Shown here: positions 42,045-51,388 of the stretch, piece after piece
Numbering within the stretch: the stretch's first letter is position 1
Layout of the letters: each line of letters begins with the position of its first letter
Source: JACJYE01 sp964432875
Lineage (GTDB): Bacteria; Bacteroidota; Bacteroidia; Chitinophagales; Saprospiraceae
NCBI GenBank assembly: GCA_964432875.1
Contig: CAYSPJ010000018.1
Span: 1 to 56,985, forward strand
DNA length: 56,985 nt
Direction: 5' to 3'
Notes under the pieces: generated by a model
Told to the model about the DNA's origin: nothing
What the model saw: the letters and a program-made list of their open reading frames with translations, nothing else
Databases searched by the model: none
Position numbers and translations under genes: made by a program

Positions 42045-44348
42045 ATGTTAGCAAAAACTTTACTATTCAATTTTCCAGGAGTATCCAAGCTACGTTGGGC
42101 TTGGGGTGCATTTGTGTTGCTGGGGTTGTTGGCTGCTGGAGCCGAAGCTCAGCCGCTCTCGGTAAGCCTGGATCGGCAAAACCCGAGCTGTTTTGGTGGA
42201 AGCGATGGTTCTGCTGCGCTCTTGGCTAGCGGAGGCACAACACCATACACCTACTTGTGGAGCACTGGTGAAACCACAGCTTCTATTACAGGCTTGAGCG
42301 CTGGCTTATATGCTTATACTGTGACCGATGCAGTTGGCGGTACGCGCTCGGGTAATTTCTCCCTTTTCACGCCTGGCCCCATCATCGCTAATGCCAGTGC
42401 TACGGGCATCAATACCTGCTTCGGCGATGCGGTTGGCACGGCTACGGTAAACCCATCGGGCGGAACGCCGCCTTACTCCGTGGAGTGGAGCAATGGCGAT
42501 TCAGGGGCATCCATTGGCGGCTTGGTCGCAGGGGCCTATGACTATACGATTACCGACGCCAATGGCTGCACCCGTGAGGGCGGCATCTCGGTGATCAGCT
42601 TTGTCAGCCCGATCGTGCTCAGCCTGGAACGCACTCAAATTGATTGTTTCGGCGATTCGACCGGCACTGCCAGCTTGACCGCTAGTGGCGGCACCCCGCC
42701 CTATTCTTATCTATGGAGCACCGGGGCCACTACCTCTGCTATTGCCAACCTTACCGCGGGCGTCTATGGCTATACCGTGACTGACGCCAATGGCTGCGCT
42801 CGGGAAGGGGATTTCTCCATTATTGAACTGTGGCCCATCCTGCCCAATGTTAGCAAGACCGATGTCACTTGCTTTGGCTTTGGCGATGGTACGGCTACGC
42901 TGGACCCCGTGATGGGTACTCCTCCTTTCACAGTTTTGTGGAGCACCGGTGAAACTACCCGCACGATTACCAACCTGCAGCCAGGGCCTTACCGCTACAC
43001 CGTCACGGATGCTAACAATTGTACGGCAGAAGGAGGCTTCTCGATCGTGACGCCTTGGCCCATTATCCCCAACTTGACCATTGGCTTTGATGAATGTGGC
43101 AGTACTGCCTCGCTTGATCCCTTCGAGGGTACGCCGCCTTTCACTTTCTTGTGGAGCACCGGCGATACGACCAGCTCGGTTTCTGGCTTGGCAGGGGGCA
43201 CTTACAGCTATACCATCACCGATGCCAACCTCTGCGTGGAGAGTGACACCTTCAATATTGTGGCTCCCCCCATCCTTATCTGCCGCATTGATATCCTGCA
43301 GTTGCCCAGCACAAGCGGGGCTGCCAACGGCCGGGCACGGGCGGTAGCCATTGCTGGCACGGCACCGTACAGCTATCGGTGGAGCAATGGTGAGACGACT
43401 TCTTTGGCGACGGCCTTGCCGGTCGGTCTGATCAGCGTAACCATCACTGACGCCAATGGCTGCGAGTCAGTCTGCTCGATTAATTTGGCACCGGCCGATA
43501 TAGACCCTTGTATCCCGCTGACCGACCCGGGCAGAATCGGCTTTGACCAGATATTGTGCGGTCCGGGCAATATCCCTGAACCCTTGGTTAATGTGGTCGC
43601 TCCTAGCGGTGGGGTAGGTACTATCGAGTATCTCTGGATGAAGAGCACCGAGCCGGGGCCCTTTAATGACCAGACTTGGACCATGATCCCTAACTCTAAT
43701 TCTCCCAATCTGGTCTTAGGCCCGGTTTATCAAACGACTTACTTTGCGCGCTGCGCCCGTATCGTAGATTGTATTGCCTATCTGGAGACTGAGATCATCA
43801 CCATCACGGTTGGCGATGATGCGATTGCCGATATCCAAGGGCCAGAGTGGGCCTGCATAGATGAGTCAGCCAGTTTCACTGTCTTGACCGCTACCCCTGA
43901 TGCGCAGATCAGTTGGTCATTCACTGGGCCAGCAACACCTGCTACAGTCATTGGCCGTGATGCAACCATTTCATTCACTAGTTTTGGCACTGTAAATGTG
44001 ACCGTGACTGTGATTGAAAATGGCTGTACCGCTAGTAAGGTCACTCGCTTGAATGTTTTCAGTGGTGGCCCATATTGTGGGGGTATCATCGTTAATGCGG
44101 AGCCCTTGGTGGCTTATCCTAACCCAGTGCGGGACGAGGTGACCTTGGTCTTGCCGTATTCTGAAGAGGGGGAGGTTACCGAGATAGAATTCTACGACCT
44201 GACAGGTCGCCCACTGATTCAACAGCGCAGGCCGAGCCAAGAGCAGCAAGTGCAAATTGATGTTTCCAGCTTGCCGCCGGGCTTTTACTATGTGCAGGTC
44301 ATGCGCAATGGGCGTCTCGTGCAGGTTGGGAAGCTGAACAAGCTATAA
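42045..44348 (+). CDS. SprB-repeat surface protein with T9SS type A sorting domain
   Basis: A 767-residue secreted protein. A signal peptide (to about residue 35, ending AEA) is followed by six SprB-type repeats of about 70-75 residues (37-482), each with CFG-D-GTA, a GGTPPY core, LWSTG/WSNG and YTVTDANGC. The fifth repeat is shorter and lacks the CFGD element. Two Ig/PKD-like beta domains follow (about 490-670), then a type A T9SS C-terminal domain (about 690-767: YPNPVRDEVTLVL, IEFYDLTGRPL, LPPGFYYVQV). It is expected to cross the outer membrane through the type IX system and be attached or released at the surface. A T9 tract lies about 22 bases upstream of the ATG. Confidence 0.9.
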   Translation: MLAKTLLFNFPGVSKLRWAWGAFVLLGLLAAGAEAQPLSVSLDRQNPSCFGGSDGSAALLASGGTTPYTYLWSTGETTASITGLSAGLYAYTVTDAVGGTRSGNFSLFTPGPIIANASATGINTCFGDAVGTATVNPSGGTPPYSVEWSNGDSGASIGGLVAGAYDYTITDANGCTREGGISVISFVSPIVLSLERTQIDCFGDSTGTASLTASGGTPPYSYLWSTGATTSAIANLTAGVYGYTVTDANGCAREGDFSIIELWPILPNVSKTDVTCFGFGDGTATLDPVMGTPPFTVLWSTGETTRTITNLQPGPYRYTVTDANNCTAEGGFSIVTPWPIIPNLTIGFDECGSTASLDPFEGTPPFTFLWSTGDTTSSVSGLAGGTYSYTITDANLCVESDTFNIVAPPILICRIDILQLPSTSGAANGRARAVAIAGTAPYSYRWSNGETTSLATALPVGLISVTITDANGCESVCSINLAPADIDPCIPLTDPGRIGFDQILCGPGNIPEPLVNVVAPSGGVGTIEYLWMKSTEPGPFNDQTWTMIPNSNSPNLVLGPVYQTTYFARCARIVDCIAYLETEIITITVGDDAIADIQGPEWACIDESASFTVLTATPDAQISWSFTGPATPATVIGRDATISFTSFGTVNVTVTVIENGCTASKVTRLNVFSGGPYCGGIIVNAEPLVAYPNPVRDEVTLVLPYSEEGEVTEIEFYDLTGRPLIQQRRPSQEQQVQIDVSSLPPGFYYVQVMRNGRLVQVGKLNKL
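42153..43490 (+). repeat. Six tandem SprB repeats (coding)
   Basis: Six protein-level repeats of about 220 bases each. DNA-level similarity is highest around the TGGAGCACCGG segments and ACCGATGCCAATGG segments, which recur in most units. Repeat 5 (about 43056-43260) is degenerate. Confidence 0.8.
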
Positions 44349-44395
44349 GGCGCGGTTGTAATGCCGGGCTGCAGGCGCGAGCAGTCAATTGGGAG

Positions 44396-44435
44396 CTTGC
44401 CAGCCCTGATCACTCCGGTGAGCAGGGCTGGCAAG
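44396..44435 (+). terminator. Strong hairpin terminator between the two SprB-repeat genes
   Basis: A 13-base perfect stem (44396-44408 with 44423-44435, core CCAGCCCTG) encloses a loop that can itself pair (TCAC with GTGA). A T-rich stretch (CTTCTTTGTTTA) follows. It likely ends the 42-44 kb transcript, implying a separate promoter for the giant adhesin. Confidence 0.6.
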
Positions 44436-44497
44436 GCTTCTTTGTTTAATGCTATTGTCTGGATAGCGGAAAAGGCGCATCCCCAACTCTGATACGT

Positions 44498-47400
44498 ATG
44501 AAGGTGGCGAGACTAGTTTTATTGGCGATTTTTGCTTGGTGCTGCTGCTGGTCTAAGGCGAGCGGGCAGGTCGTCATTTCGCCCACCTATGCTCCAGAGG
44601 CGCTCATCGCTTGCGGCGCGCCTGACGGCTTCAAGCTTCAACTTATCAATGGCAGCCCGGCTGATTTGAGCGGCAGTCAGTTCGTCATCACTTTTCCTCA
44701 GGGCATGCGCTATGTGCCAGGTAGTGCTACCGGCCCGCTCATCGAGCTTGACCTCAGCAACCTGGAGCAGCCGCGCTTCGAGGTGGCAGAGCTGCCAGCT
44801 TTATCATTCCGGCCGATTGCATTTGATGCGACGATCAATTGCAGCTTTGTGAACGACGAGCCAGTGCACTATACGCTATGGGCGGGCGCTCAAGCCTACC
44901 ATGCTCAGGAACAGCCGCTGGGCAATTTCTTTTTCCCGGAGGTGGTCATCACTGCAGCCACAGACGTAGTGCTTGAACTGCCAGTGGGGGGCATGGGTAG
45001 CCGTAGCTTCACCATCATCCAGGCAACTCCGGGTGCCAGGTTAGATACCCTCTTCTTTGTCAATCGCTACGAGGCGGGTATCGAGCGGGTTAGCCTTTCG
45101 GTAGGCAACCTCATCGGCAGTGGCCCGACTGGAGATACGCTGGCTATTTTTGGGGATGAGCTGCCCGGCGGCGATGGCTTCTTCGATTTTGGCGACACTC
45201 TGGTGGTCACCGAAACGGTGAGATTGCTGGGCTGCTTGCAGCAAAATTCAGCAATAGACTTGTACTGGCGCTGCGGAGAAGCCCTGTGCCAAATCTTTAC
45301 CCTTCAGACTTTGGTCTCACCTGCTTCGGGCTTACCCCATCTGCAGATTGTCAATAGCAGTGGCTTTGCCAGCCAAGCGCAAGCGAACGACCCGGCACGG
45401 GTAGGTGGCGGCTTTTGTCAGACCCTCGTACTGGATTACGAGATCGCCAATACGGGCAGCGAATCGCTGCCGGGCACTGGAACCGTCTATGATTTGACCG
45501 TCGGCCTGGGGCTGAACGGCAATCTTTTTTCTAGCGTGCTGCCAATAGATATCGCCTTGTTTCCCGCGTGGGCAATCCGCGCTCAGATCAATGGCGTGGC
45601 GATCCCAATCAGCCCCTATGCTTTTCCGCTGGGTACGCCGCTACTGGGCTACAATTTGCGCTTCTCGGCGCTGTCCAGCAACCCCGACGGCCCCGGCGGG
45701 CTGGAAGATGTGGATGGCGATGGTTTCTTTGATGATTTGCCGCCTGGCGCATCTTTTCGCTTGCAAGTATTGATTGATTATGACCCTGAACAGGTCGAGG
45801 CTTGTGGTTTTCTGAGCGGCCTATCTGCGCAGGGAGGGGCAGAGACCGCGTTGCGCGTAGGCTATTACTATCGCGATCAGTGCGGCAGCCCTATTGAGCA
45901 TTGGTATTCGGTGGCCGATGCCGGCATGAACGTCGTGGGTTTATTTACCCACCGCGATGGGGACTTCAGCGCCCAATTGGCTCATAGCAACTTGATGGAA
46001 GGCCAAGAGACCTGGCTGGAAATCCTGCCCGGCGGCGCTTGGCGCAGCCCATGCTCCGCAACGGATTCTATTGTCCTCGAGCTGATTTTGCCTCCGGGAT
46101 TGCGTGCAACAGGAGTATCGAGCGGCCCAGGCCAACATTATGGCATCGTGGAGCAAAGGGGCGATACCGTATGGTTGGCGGGTTCGGAGCGCAGCTTGAC
46201 GGGCCAACCCTGGCGGCTACGCGTAGCAGCAGTCTGCGGAATCCCCATCGGCAACAGCCTGCGCTTGAGCTTCTGGTACTATTGCAGCCCTGATTGCCCC
46301 ATGGCCAAGCGCATTGATTGCCAGGATGTATCCTTGGAGTTCCTGGTTCAGTGCGAGATGGGACAAGCAGGCATCGGTATGCGCGGCTTCACGGTAGAGC
46401 GCCGCACATTGGGCTGGCGCGACGTGCAGCACAGCGCCAGGGTGGATCCTCAAGCCGATACCACGATAAACCTCAAAGCTGCCATCAATTTCGATTCGGT
46501 AGAAATGCGGCTTGAAGGTGTTTATCGGGGAACGGGGCCATATGGGGACCTAATGGCGCGCATTGCCTATCATCCCATTGATAGCACTTTGGTGAACCCG
46601 GCTGCCCCACATTTCCTGCCGCTCGGGGCAGTGATGCGCTATTTTTCAGCCGATGGCGAGCTATCCATTTGCGAACTGGATGGCTTTAGCCTTAACTACG
46701 ACCCCGCCTTGCGCTATCATACTTTGAGCCTGGAGATGGAAACGCTCTTTGCGCCCGGCGTTGGGTGTCTGGAGCATATTGACCGGCAAGCAGGAGACAG
46801 CTTGTCATTGAGTATTTTCGTTTTGGTCAGCGACAATACGCCGCGCCGCGCCTCATGGGTGCCGGAGCTTTCGGGGGAACTATTCTCTTTGCTTGATGGC
46901 CAAGAGGTGCGGGGTGCGCGCTACCTGGCGGTCTTCATGCTGGAAGAGGTGGTGCCAGCTGCTTACGTGCAATACGTGCCGCAAATACACTATGGCTGCG
47001 AAGCCATCCGCTTTAATTCAAATGCTGTGGCTAATAAAGGCCATGCCTTCGATGGCGACCAGTTTCCGGATGAAGTGCGCTCGGCGGCTGCAGTCTCACA
47101 GATCAGGGTGAAGCTGGGGGGGGCTTGGCACATCGTGCCCGGCAGCAGCCAGCTAGTCGCAGCGGGTTCCTTTGATAAAAACGGCCAGCCTTCACTTGCC
47201 GCTCCCGGCGCCTTGGCTGCTATCGCCGACCCTATCGTCAGTTACGATGGGGACGCGACCTTGTTGACTTACATCAACCCCGGAGATTGGCCTATGGGGG
47301 ATTTGGCTATCGGCGGCAGCAATGCGCTGCACGACATCCATTTCAGCGCTCGGCCTAGTTGTGGTGTGCCTGACCAAGGTGCTTTCATCATCGAAGTAGC

Positions 47401-50400
47401 TGCTGATATGGTGCGGTATCCTGATGCCCCACTACCTTGGCGCGATACCCTGGTTTCCCTCGACAGCAGCTTTGCCAAGCAATATCGCCCACCCCAAGCT
47501 GCTTTACTGCTGGCTTCAGTACAAGAGTTCATCCCGGTAAACGATACAGTGGAATGGTCGTTCCGCCTTGAAAACACCACGGTCTATGCCGGCGCCGATA
47601 AAACCCTGCAATACGGCTGGATTGCTATCGAAGCGGGCCAGGGCTTCGAGCTACTGAGTTTGGAAGAGTTGACGGGCCTGTCATCCCCCACGGTTCATCT
47701 GCCAGCTTGGCAAGACGAGAACCGCTACTGGTTTGAAATCGGCAGCCTGGCTGCCTTTTCCTCGCGTCGTTTTCACCTGGTAGGCCGCTATCGCGAGTGC
47801 TCTCGCTTGGCTCTCCGGCTTTATTTCGGCTCGTCTTGTACGGGATACCCAAACCCCCAAACAGGTTATCAAGTGGTAGGCACCTCGCTTCAATGCCCGA
47901 CGATTAGCCGAAACCTGAGCGTACAGCCGGCAGAGGTCTCCCTGGCATTGGCCGTCATCGAACCGCCACTCACGCCAGAGCTGTGTCAAGCGCTGGATTA
48001 CGCTTTGTTGGTGACCAATTTACAGCTGCCTAATACTTATCGCCATCGGATAGATGCCGTTTTGCCGCCTGGTGCCCAAGTCGTGGCAGGCAGCAGTCGA
48101 GTGGAGTATCCCGCCGGCTCTGGCCAGTGGGTAGAACTGCCCGATCCAGAGGTATTGCCAGGCAATACTTGGGCATGGGACCTGAGCTTGGCAATCGCTT
48201 GGCTTACGGGCGTAAACCGGCCATCGGGCAATCAGTATCAATTGTCTTTCCAGGTCATTACCGATTGTTCTTTTACGGCAGGCTTACGTTTGGGGTTCCG
48301 CGCCAGTGCCAGCAGCATCTGCGGCGCCAGCGTAGAGCGGACGGCCTTTTCCCGGCGCCTGCAAATTGCGGGTGTGCCTGCCTATACTAACAACTATGGC
48401 TTGGATATCCATTTGCCTGAGCATGGGCTGAAGGCTTGTGGCATGGCGCCATTAGAGCTGAGCATTTTGAATTTAGGGCCCTTCGAGACCACCGAGCTTG
48501 AACTGGCCGCCGTGACGCTGCCCAGTAATTTCGTCGTCGTACCTGGTCCTCTACCCGCAGGGGTGGCCTTGATCAGCGATGAATCGGACGACCTGACCCG
48601 GCGCCTACTTTTCACCATGCCGCCGGGGGTTGAGCCAGGCGGCATGGTGCGCTTCCGGCTTGATGTGCGCGATGAGGGCAATCAAGAATTGCCCTGTGAC
48701 AGCGTGGAACTGAGCCTCGGGGTGCTGGTACAAACCGAAGTTCGTTGTATGGCCATACCCGAAGGGCAATGTGACATCTTGTTCTTTGTCAATGCCGACA
48801 GTCTGCGCACCCCCATACTGAAAGACGACTGGGGCTTCGAGCTGCTGTCAGTAGAAAGTGTGCCATACCCTCCGGGGGGCGAGCTGGTTACGGTTGAAGT
48901 AGAGCTTTGCAACCGCGGCCTGCACCCAGTTCAAGGTGATTCGATTCGCTGGCTGATTTACCATTCCGCCGCCGAGGACAGCAATAGCTTAGCCTTAAGC
49001 CTGGAGCGCCGCCTCCCGCCTTTGGGTATTCTGGATTGTGTGCGAGACACCTTCTCCTTTTACGCCCCCACTGAGGAGGTCTGCGGCCTGTTGTTGTCAG
49101 CTCAAAACGCGGGTGCTTCATGTTTGTGCGAGCCTCTGCCGCTGCATCCGTTGCCATCTCCCCGCTTGCGCAATGTGGCGCTGCAGGCTGAGGTTTGTAG
49201 CGGCGGAGCACTGGTTTTAGGCACCGACTTTCGGCAGGATAATATCAGCTATCAGTGGCAGCTCGTGACGGGTTCGGCGGGCAGCTTGTCAGATGAGACG
49301 GTGGCCCAGCCAGTCTTTCAGGCTGAGAACCAATCTGCTGTCCCTCAACAAAATGTATATGTTTTGCAATCTGTCCGCCCTGGTGGCTGTGCCAGCCAGG
49401 ATACAGTGGTGGTGACGGTCTGGCCAGAGCTACAAGTGGCAGTGATTTTGCAACAGGATTACAATGGCTATTCCGTCTCTTGCCACGGGGGCTCTGACGG
49501 GAGCGTGGCGTTAGAGTTGAACGTCGGTGCCCAGCCTGCTCTTTATGAATGGCAGGGGCAGGTGCAAGCCCACCCGGTCTTTGAGGGGCTGCCTGCCGGG
49601 GCGCACCGTTTTGTCATTACCGACGGGCGTGCTTGTCAGGCCGCGGTTGAGGTGTTGCTGAGTGAGCCAGCCGAGTTGGAATTGTTGCTAGAACCCCAGG
49701 CGGTGAGCTGTCATGAAGGAGCAGATGGCAGTGCCATCGCTACAGCGGTTGGCGGTGTGCCGCCCTATGTCTTCACCTGGTCCGCAGGAGAGGGTGTGGC
49801 ATCCCTATCCACAGGTTTGACCGCAGGACTGGTCGGGGTCACCGTAGAGGATGCCAATGCTTGCCAAGTGGCGGCCTGGGAGATGGTGCAAGCCCCAGAT
49901 TCCATTGTCTATCAGCTCTTGATAGATTCGGCTGCTTGCGCCTACAGCGCCGATGGAGCTGCTCGACTAGAGGGGCTGCAGGGCGGTACTCCGCCTTATG
50001 CCATCCATTGGGATGGGCAAACGGGGGCTGCTGCAGTTGCAGGCTTGGGAGCAGGGTGGCATCAGCTGTTGATCAAAGATGCCCAAGGCTGTATCACGCT
50101 CGATTCGTTTTGGGTGCCCGCTCCGCTACCGGTTACTGCCGTGATGGTGGAACAGCAGGATGCCCGTTGCTTTGGATCGGAGGACGGCGCTTTAAGGGTT
50201 GTGCTTTCCGGAGGTATCGGGCCTTATCAGACCCTATGGTCGGATGGCAGCCAGGGTGCCACCCTGTCCAATCTGTCTGCCGGGAGCTATTCGCTCTGGG
50301 TGGAAGATGCCCAGGGATGTAGCTACGTTTTCAATGATTATCACATCGGCAGCCCGCCTCCGGTCAATCTGGCCGAGCTATGGCGTGCTGACGTTTCTTG

Positions 50401-51355
50401 CCACGGGCTGGCCGACGGGCAGATAGAAGTGGCCACATCGGGGGGGACGGCACCTTATGCCTACAGTTGGCAGCATGGGCCCAAAAGCGCACACCTCGAA
50501 GGGCTGCCCAAGGGGCAATACTGGGTAGCGGCTACTGATGCTCATGGCTGTGTAGATAGTTTGCCCGTCAGTATAGGCGAGCCGCTGCCACTGGATGTGA
50601 GCTACGAGCTTTCTCCGCCAGGCTGTGCCGGTCAAGATGGGCAAGTGCGCTTGCAGCCAGCGGGCGGTGTGCCTCCCTATCGCTTTGCAGTGGGCGATGC
50701 TGGTTTTGCCGTGACGGCTTGGCTGGAACTGCCCCAAGGAGCGCATCTCTTGCGCCTACAAGATGCAAATGGCTGCTTGTGGGAAGATGAAATCGAGATG
50801 CCTGCTCCGCCGCCTATCCTGCTTAGCCTGCCGGCAGAACTGCGGGTAAATTATGGCGATACCGTGCGCGTGTGGGTCGAGGTGGCTAATGCCATCGGGG
50901 AGCTGTGGGTACAATGGCGGCCGAACATCGAGGGGCTGTCTTGCCAAGATTGTCTCGCCCCCGTCTTCTCCTTATCAGAGAGCACCGTCTTTTACGTCAG
51001 GGTAGTAGATGAGCAGGGCTGTGAAGCGGAGGCTCGCCTTTCCATTGTGGTGGAAAAGCCCCGGCGCTTGTTCATCCCGAATGCTTTCAGCCCCAATGGC
51101 GATGGGCACAACGATCACTTTTACCCCCATGCTGCACCCGAGGTGTCTGAGATCAGTCGCCTGGAAATCTTCGACCGTTGGGGCAGCCAGGTGTTCAAAA
51201 ACCATCATTTTGCTCCCGGCCAGCCGGTTCATGGTTGGGACGGCACACAGCGCGGGCAGCCAGCAGCGGTCGGGGTTTATGTGTACTTCCTGGAGGCGCT
51301 TTTCCGCGATGGCAAAAGACAGTTGTTTAAGGGAGAATTGTATTTGGTACGCTAA
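44498..51355 (+). CDS. Giant adhesin: SprB repeats and gliding-motility (T9SS type B) C-terminal domain
   Basis: A 2285-residue secreted protein. A signal peptide covers about the first 24 residues. Residues 30-1550 are a long series of beta-sandwich segments resembling DUF11-type or surface-repeat domains, with a DVDGDGFFDDLPPG calcium-loop-like segment near 405. Six SprB repeats lie at about 1650-2095 (SCHGGSDG, SCHEGADG, CAYSADG, CFGSEDG, SCHGLADG, CAGQDG). The end (about 2188-2285: FIPNAFSPNGDGHNDHFYP, EIFDRWGSQVF, GWDG, GVYVYFLEA) is a clear gliding-motility-associated type B T9SS sorting domain. It probably acts as a surface adhesin; whether this organism glides cannot be read here. Confidence 0.92.
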   Translation: MKVARLVLLAIFAWCCCWSKASGQVVISPTYAPEALIACGAPDGFKLQLINGSPADLSGSQFVITFPQGMRYVPGSATGPLIELDLSNLEQPRFEVAELPALSFRPIAFDATINCSFVNDEPVHYTLWAGAQAYHAQEQPLGNFFFPEVVITAATDVVLELPVGGMGSRSFTIIQATPGARLDTLFFVNRYEAGIERVSLSVGNLIGSGPTGDTLAIFGDELPGGDGFFDFGDTLVVTETVRLLGCLQQNSAIDLYWRCGEALCQIFTLQTLVSPASGLPHLQIVNSSGFASQAQANDPARVGGGFCQTLVLDYEIANTGSESLPGTGTVYDLTVGLGLNGNLFSSVLPIDIALFPAWAIRAQINGVAIPISPYAFPLGTPLLGYNLRFSALSSNPDGPGGLEDVDGDGFFDDLPPGASFRLQVLIDYDPEQVEACGFLSGLSAQGGAETALRVGYYYRDQCGSPIEHWYSVADAGMNVVGLFTHRDGDFSAQLAHSNLMEGQETWLEILPGGAWRSPCSATDSIVLELILPPGLRATGVSSGPGQHYGIVEQRGDTVWLAGSERSLTGQPWRLRVAAVCGIPIGNSLRLSFWYYCSPDCPMAKRIDCQDVSLEFLVQCEMGQAGIGMRGFTVERRTLGWRDVQHSARVDPQADTTINLKAAINFDSVEMRLEGVYRGTGPYGDLMARIAYHPIDSTLVNPAAPHFLPLGAVMRYFSADGELSICELDGFSLNYDPALRYHTLSLEMETLFAPGVGCLEHIDRQAGDSLSLSIFVLVSDNTPRRASWVPELSGELFSLLDGQEVRGARYLAVFMLEEVVPAAYVQYVPQIHYGCEAIRFNSNAVANKGHAFDGDQFPDEVRSAAAVSQIRVKLGGAWHIVPGSSQLVAAGSFDKNGQPSLAAPGALAAIADPIVSYDGDATLLTYINPGDWPMGDLAIGGSNALHDIHFSARPSCGVPDQGAFIIEVAADMVRYPDAPLPWRDTLVSLDSSFAKQYRPPQAALLLASVQEFIPVNDTVEWSFRLENTTVYAGADKTLQYGWIAIEAGQGFELLSLEELTGLSSPTVHLPAWQDENRYWFEIGSLAAFSSRRFHLVGRYRECSRLALRLYFGSSCTGYPNPQTGYQVVGTSLQCPTISRNLSVQPAEVSLALAVIEPPLTPELCQALDYALLVTNLQLPNTYRHRIDAVLPPGAQVVAGSSRVEYPAGSGQWVELPDPEVLPGNTWAWDLSLAIAWLTGVNRPSGNQYQLSFQVITDCSFTAGLRLGFRASASSICGASVERTAFSRRLQIAGVPAYTNNYGLDIHLPEHGLKACGMAPLELSILNLGPFETTELELAAVTLPSNFVVVPGPLPAGVALISDESDDLTRRLLFTMPPGVEPGGMVRFRLDVRDEGNQELPCDSVELSLGVLVQTEVRCMAIPEGQCDILFFVNADSLRTPILKDDWGFELLSVESVPYPPGGELVTVEVELCNRGLHPVQGDSIRWLIYHSAAEDSNSLALSLERRLPPLGILDCVRDTFSFYAPTEEVCGLLLSAQNAGASCLCEPLPLHPLPSPRLRNVALQAEVCSGGALVLGTDFRQDNISYQWQLVTGSAGSLSDETVAQPVFQAENQSAVPQQNVYVLQSVRPGGCASQDTVVVTVWPELQVAVILQQDYNGYSVSCHGGSDGSVALELNVGAQPALYEWQGQVQAHPVFEGLPAGAHRFVITDGRACQAAVEVLLSEPAELELLLEPQAVSCHEGADGSAIATAVGGVPPYVFTWSAGEGVASLSTGLTAGLVGVTVEDANACQVAAWEMVQAPDSIVYQLLIDSAACAYSADGAARLEGLQGGTPPYAIHWDGQTGAAAVAGLGAGWHQLLIKDAQGCITLDSFWVPAPLPVTAVMVEQQDARCFGSEDGALRVVLSGGIGPYQTLWSDGSQGATLSNLSAGSYSLWVEDAQGCSYVFNDYHIGSPPPVNLAELWRADVSCHGLADGQIEVATSGGTAPYAYSWQHGPKSAHLEGLPKGQYWVAATDAHGCVDSLPVSIGEPLPLDVSYELSPPGCAGQDGQVRLQPAGGVPPYRFAVGDAGFAVTAWLELPQGAHLLRLQDANGCLWEDEIEMPAPPPILLSLPAELRVNYGDTVRVWVEVANAIGELWVQWRPNIEGLSCQDCLAPVFSLSESTVFYVRVVDEQGCEAEARLSIVVEKPRRLFIPNAFSPNGDGHNDHFYPHAAPEVSEISRLEIFDRWGSQVFKNHHFAPGQPVHGWDGTQRGQPAAVGVYVYFLEALFRDGKRQLFKGELYLVR
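49465..50785 (+). repeat. Six SprB repeats in the giant adhesin (coding)
   Basis: Repeats are recognised at protein level by Cys-Gly-Asp-Gly starts, GG-PPY cores and DA-GC ends. DNA-level identity between copies looks lower than in the neighbouring protein, so they are older or under less homogenisation. Confidence 0.75.
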
Positions 51356-51388
51356 GGTAAAAAAATCAAATATCGCTACACAAAATCT

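Noticed and set aside
42153..43490. Regularly spaced repeats that might suggest a CRISPR array
   Set aside because: The units are about 220 bases, diverged, and in frame with SprB protein repeats; there are no short identical repeats with unique spacers.
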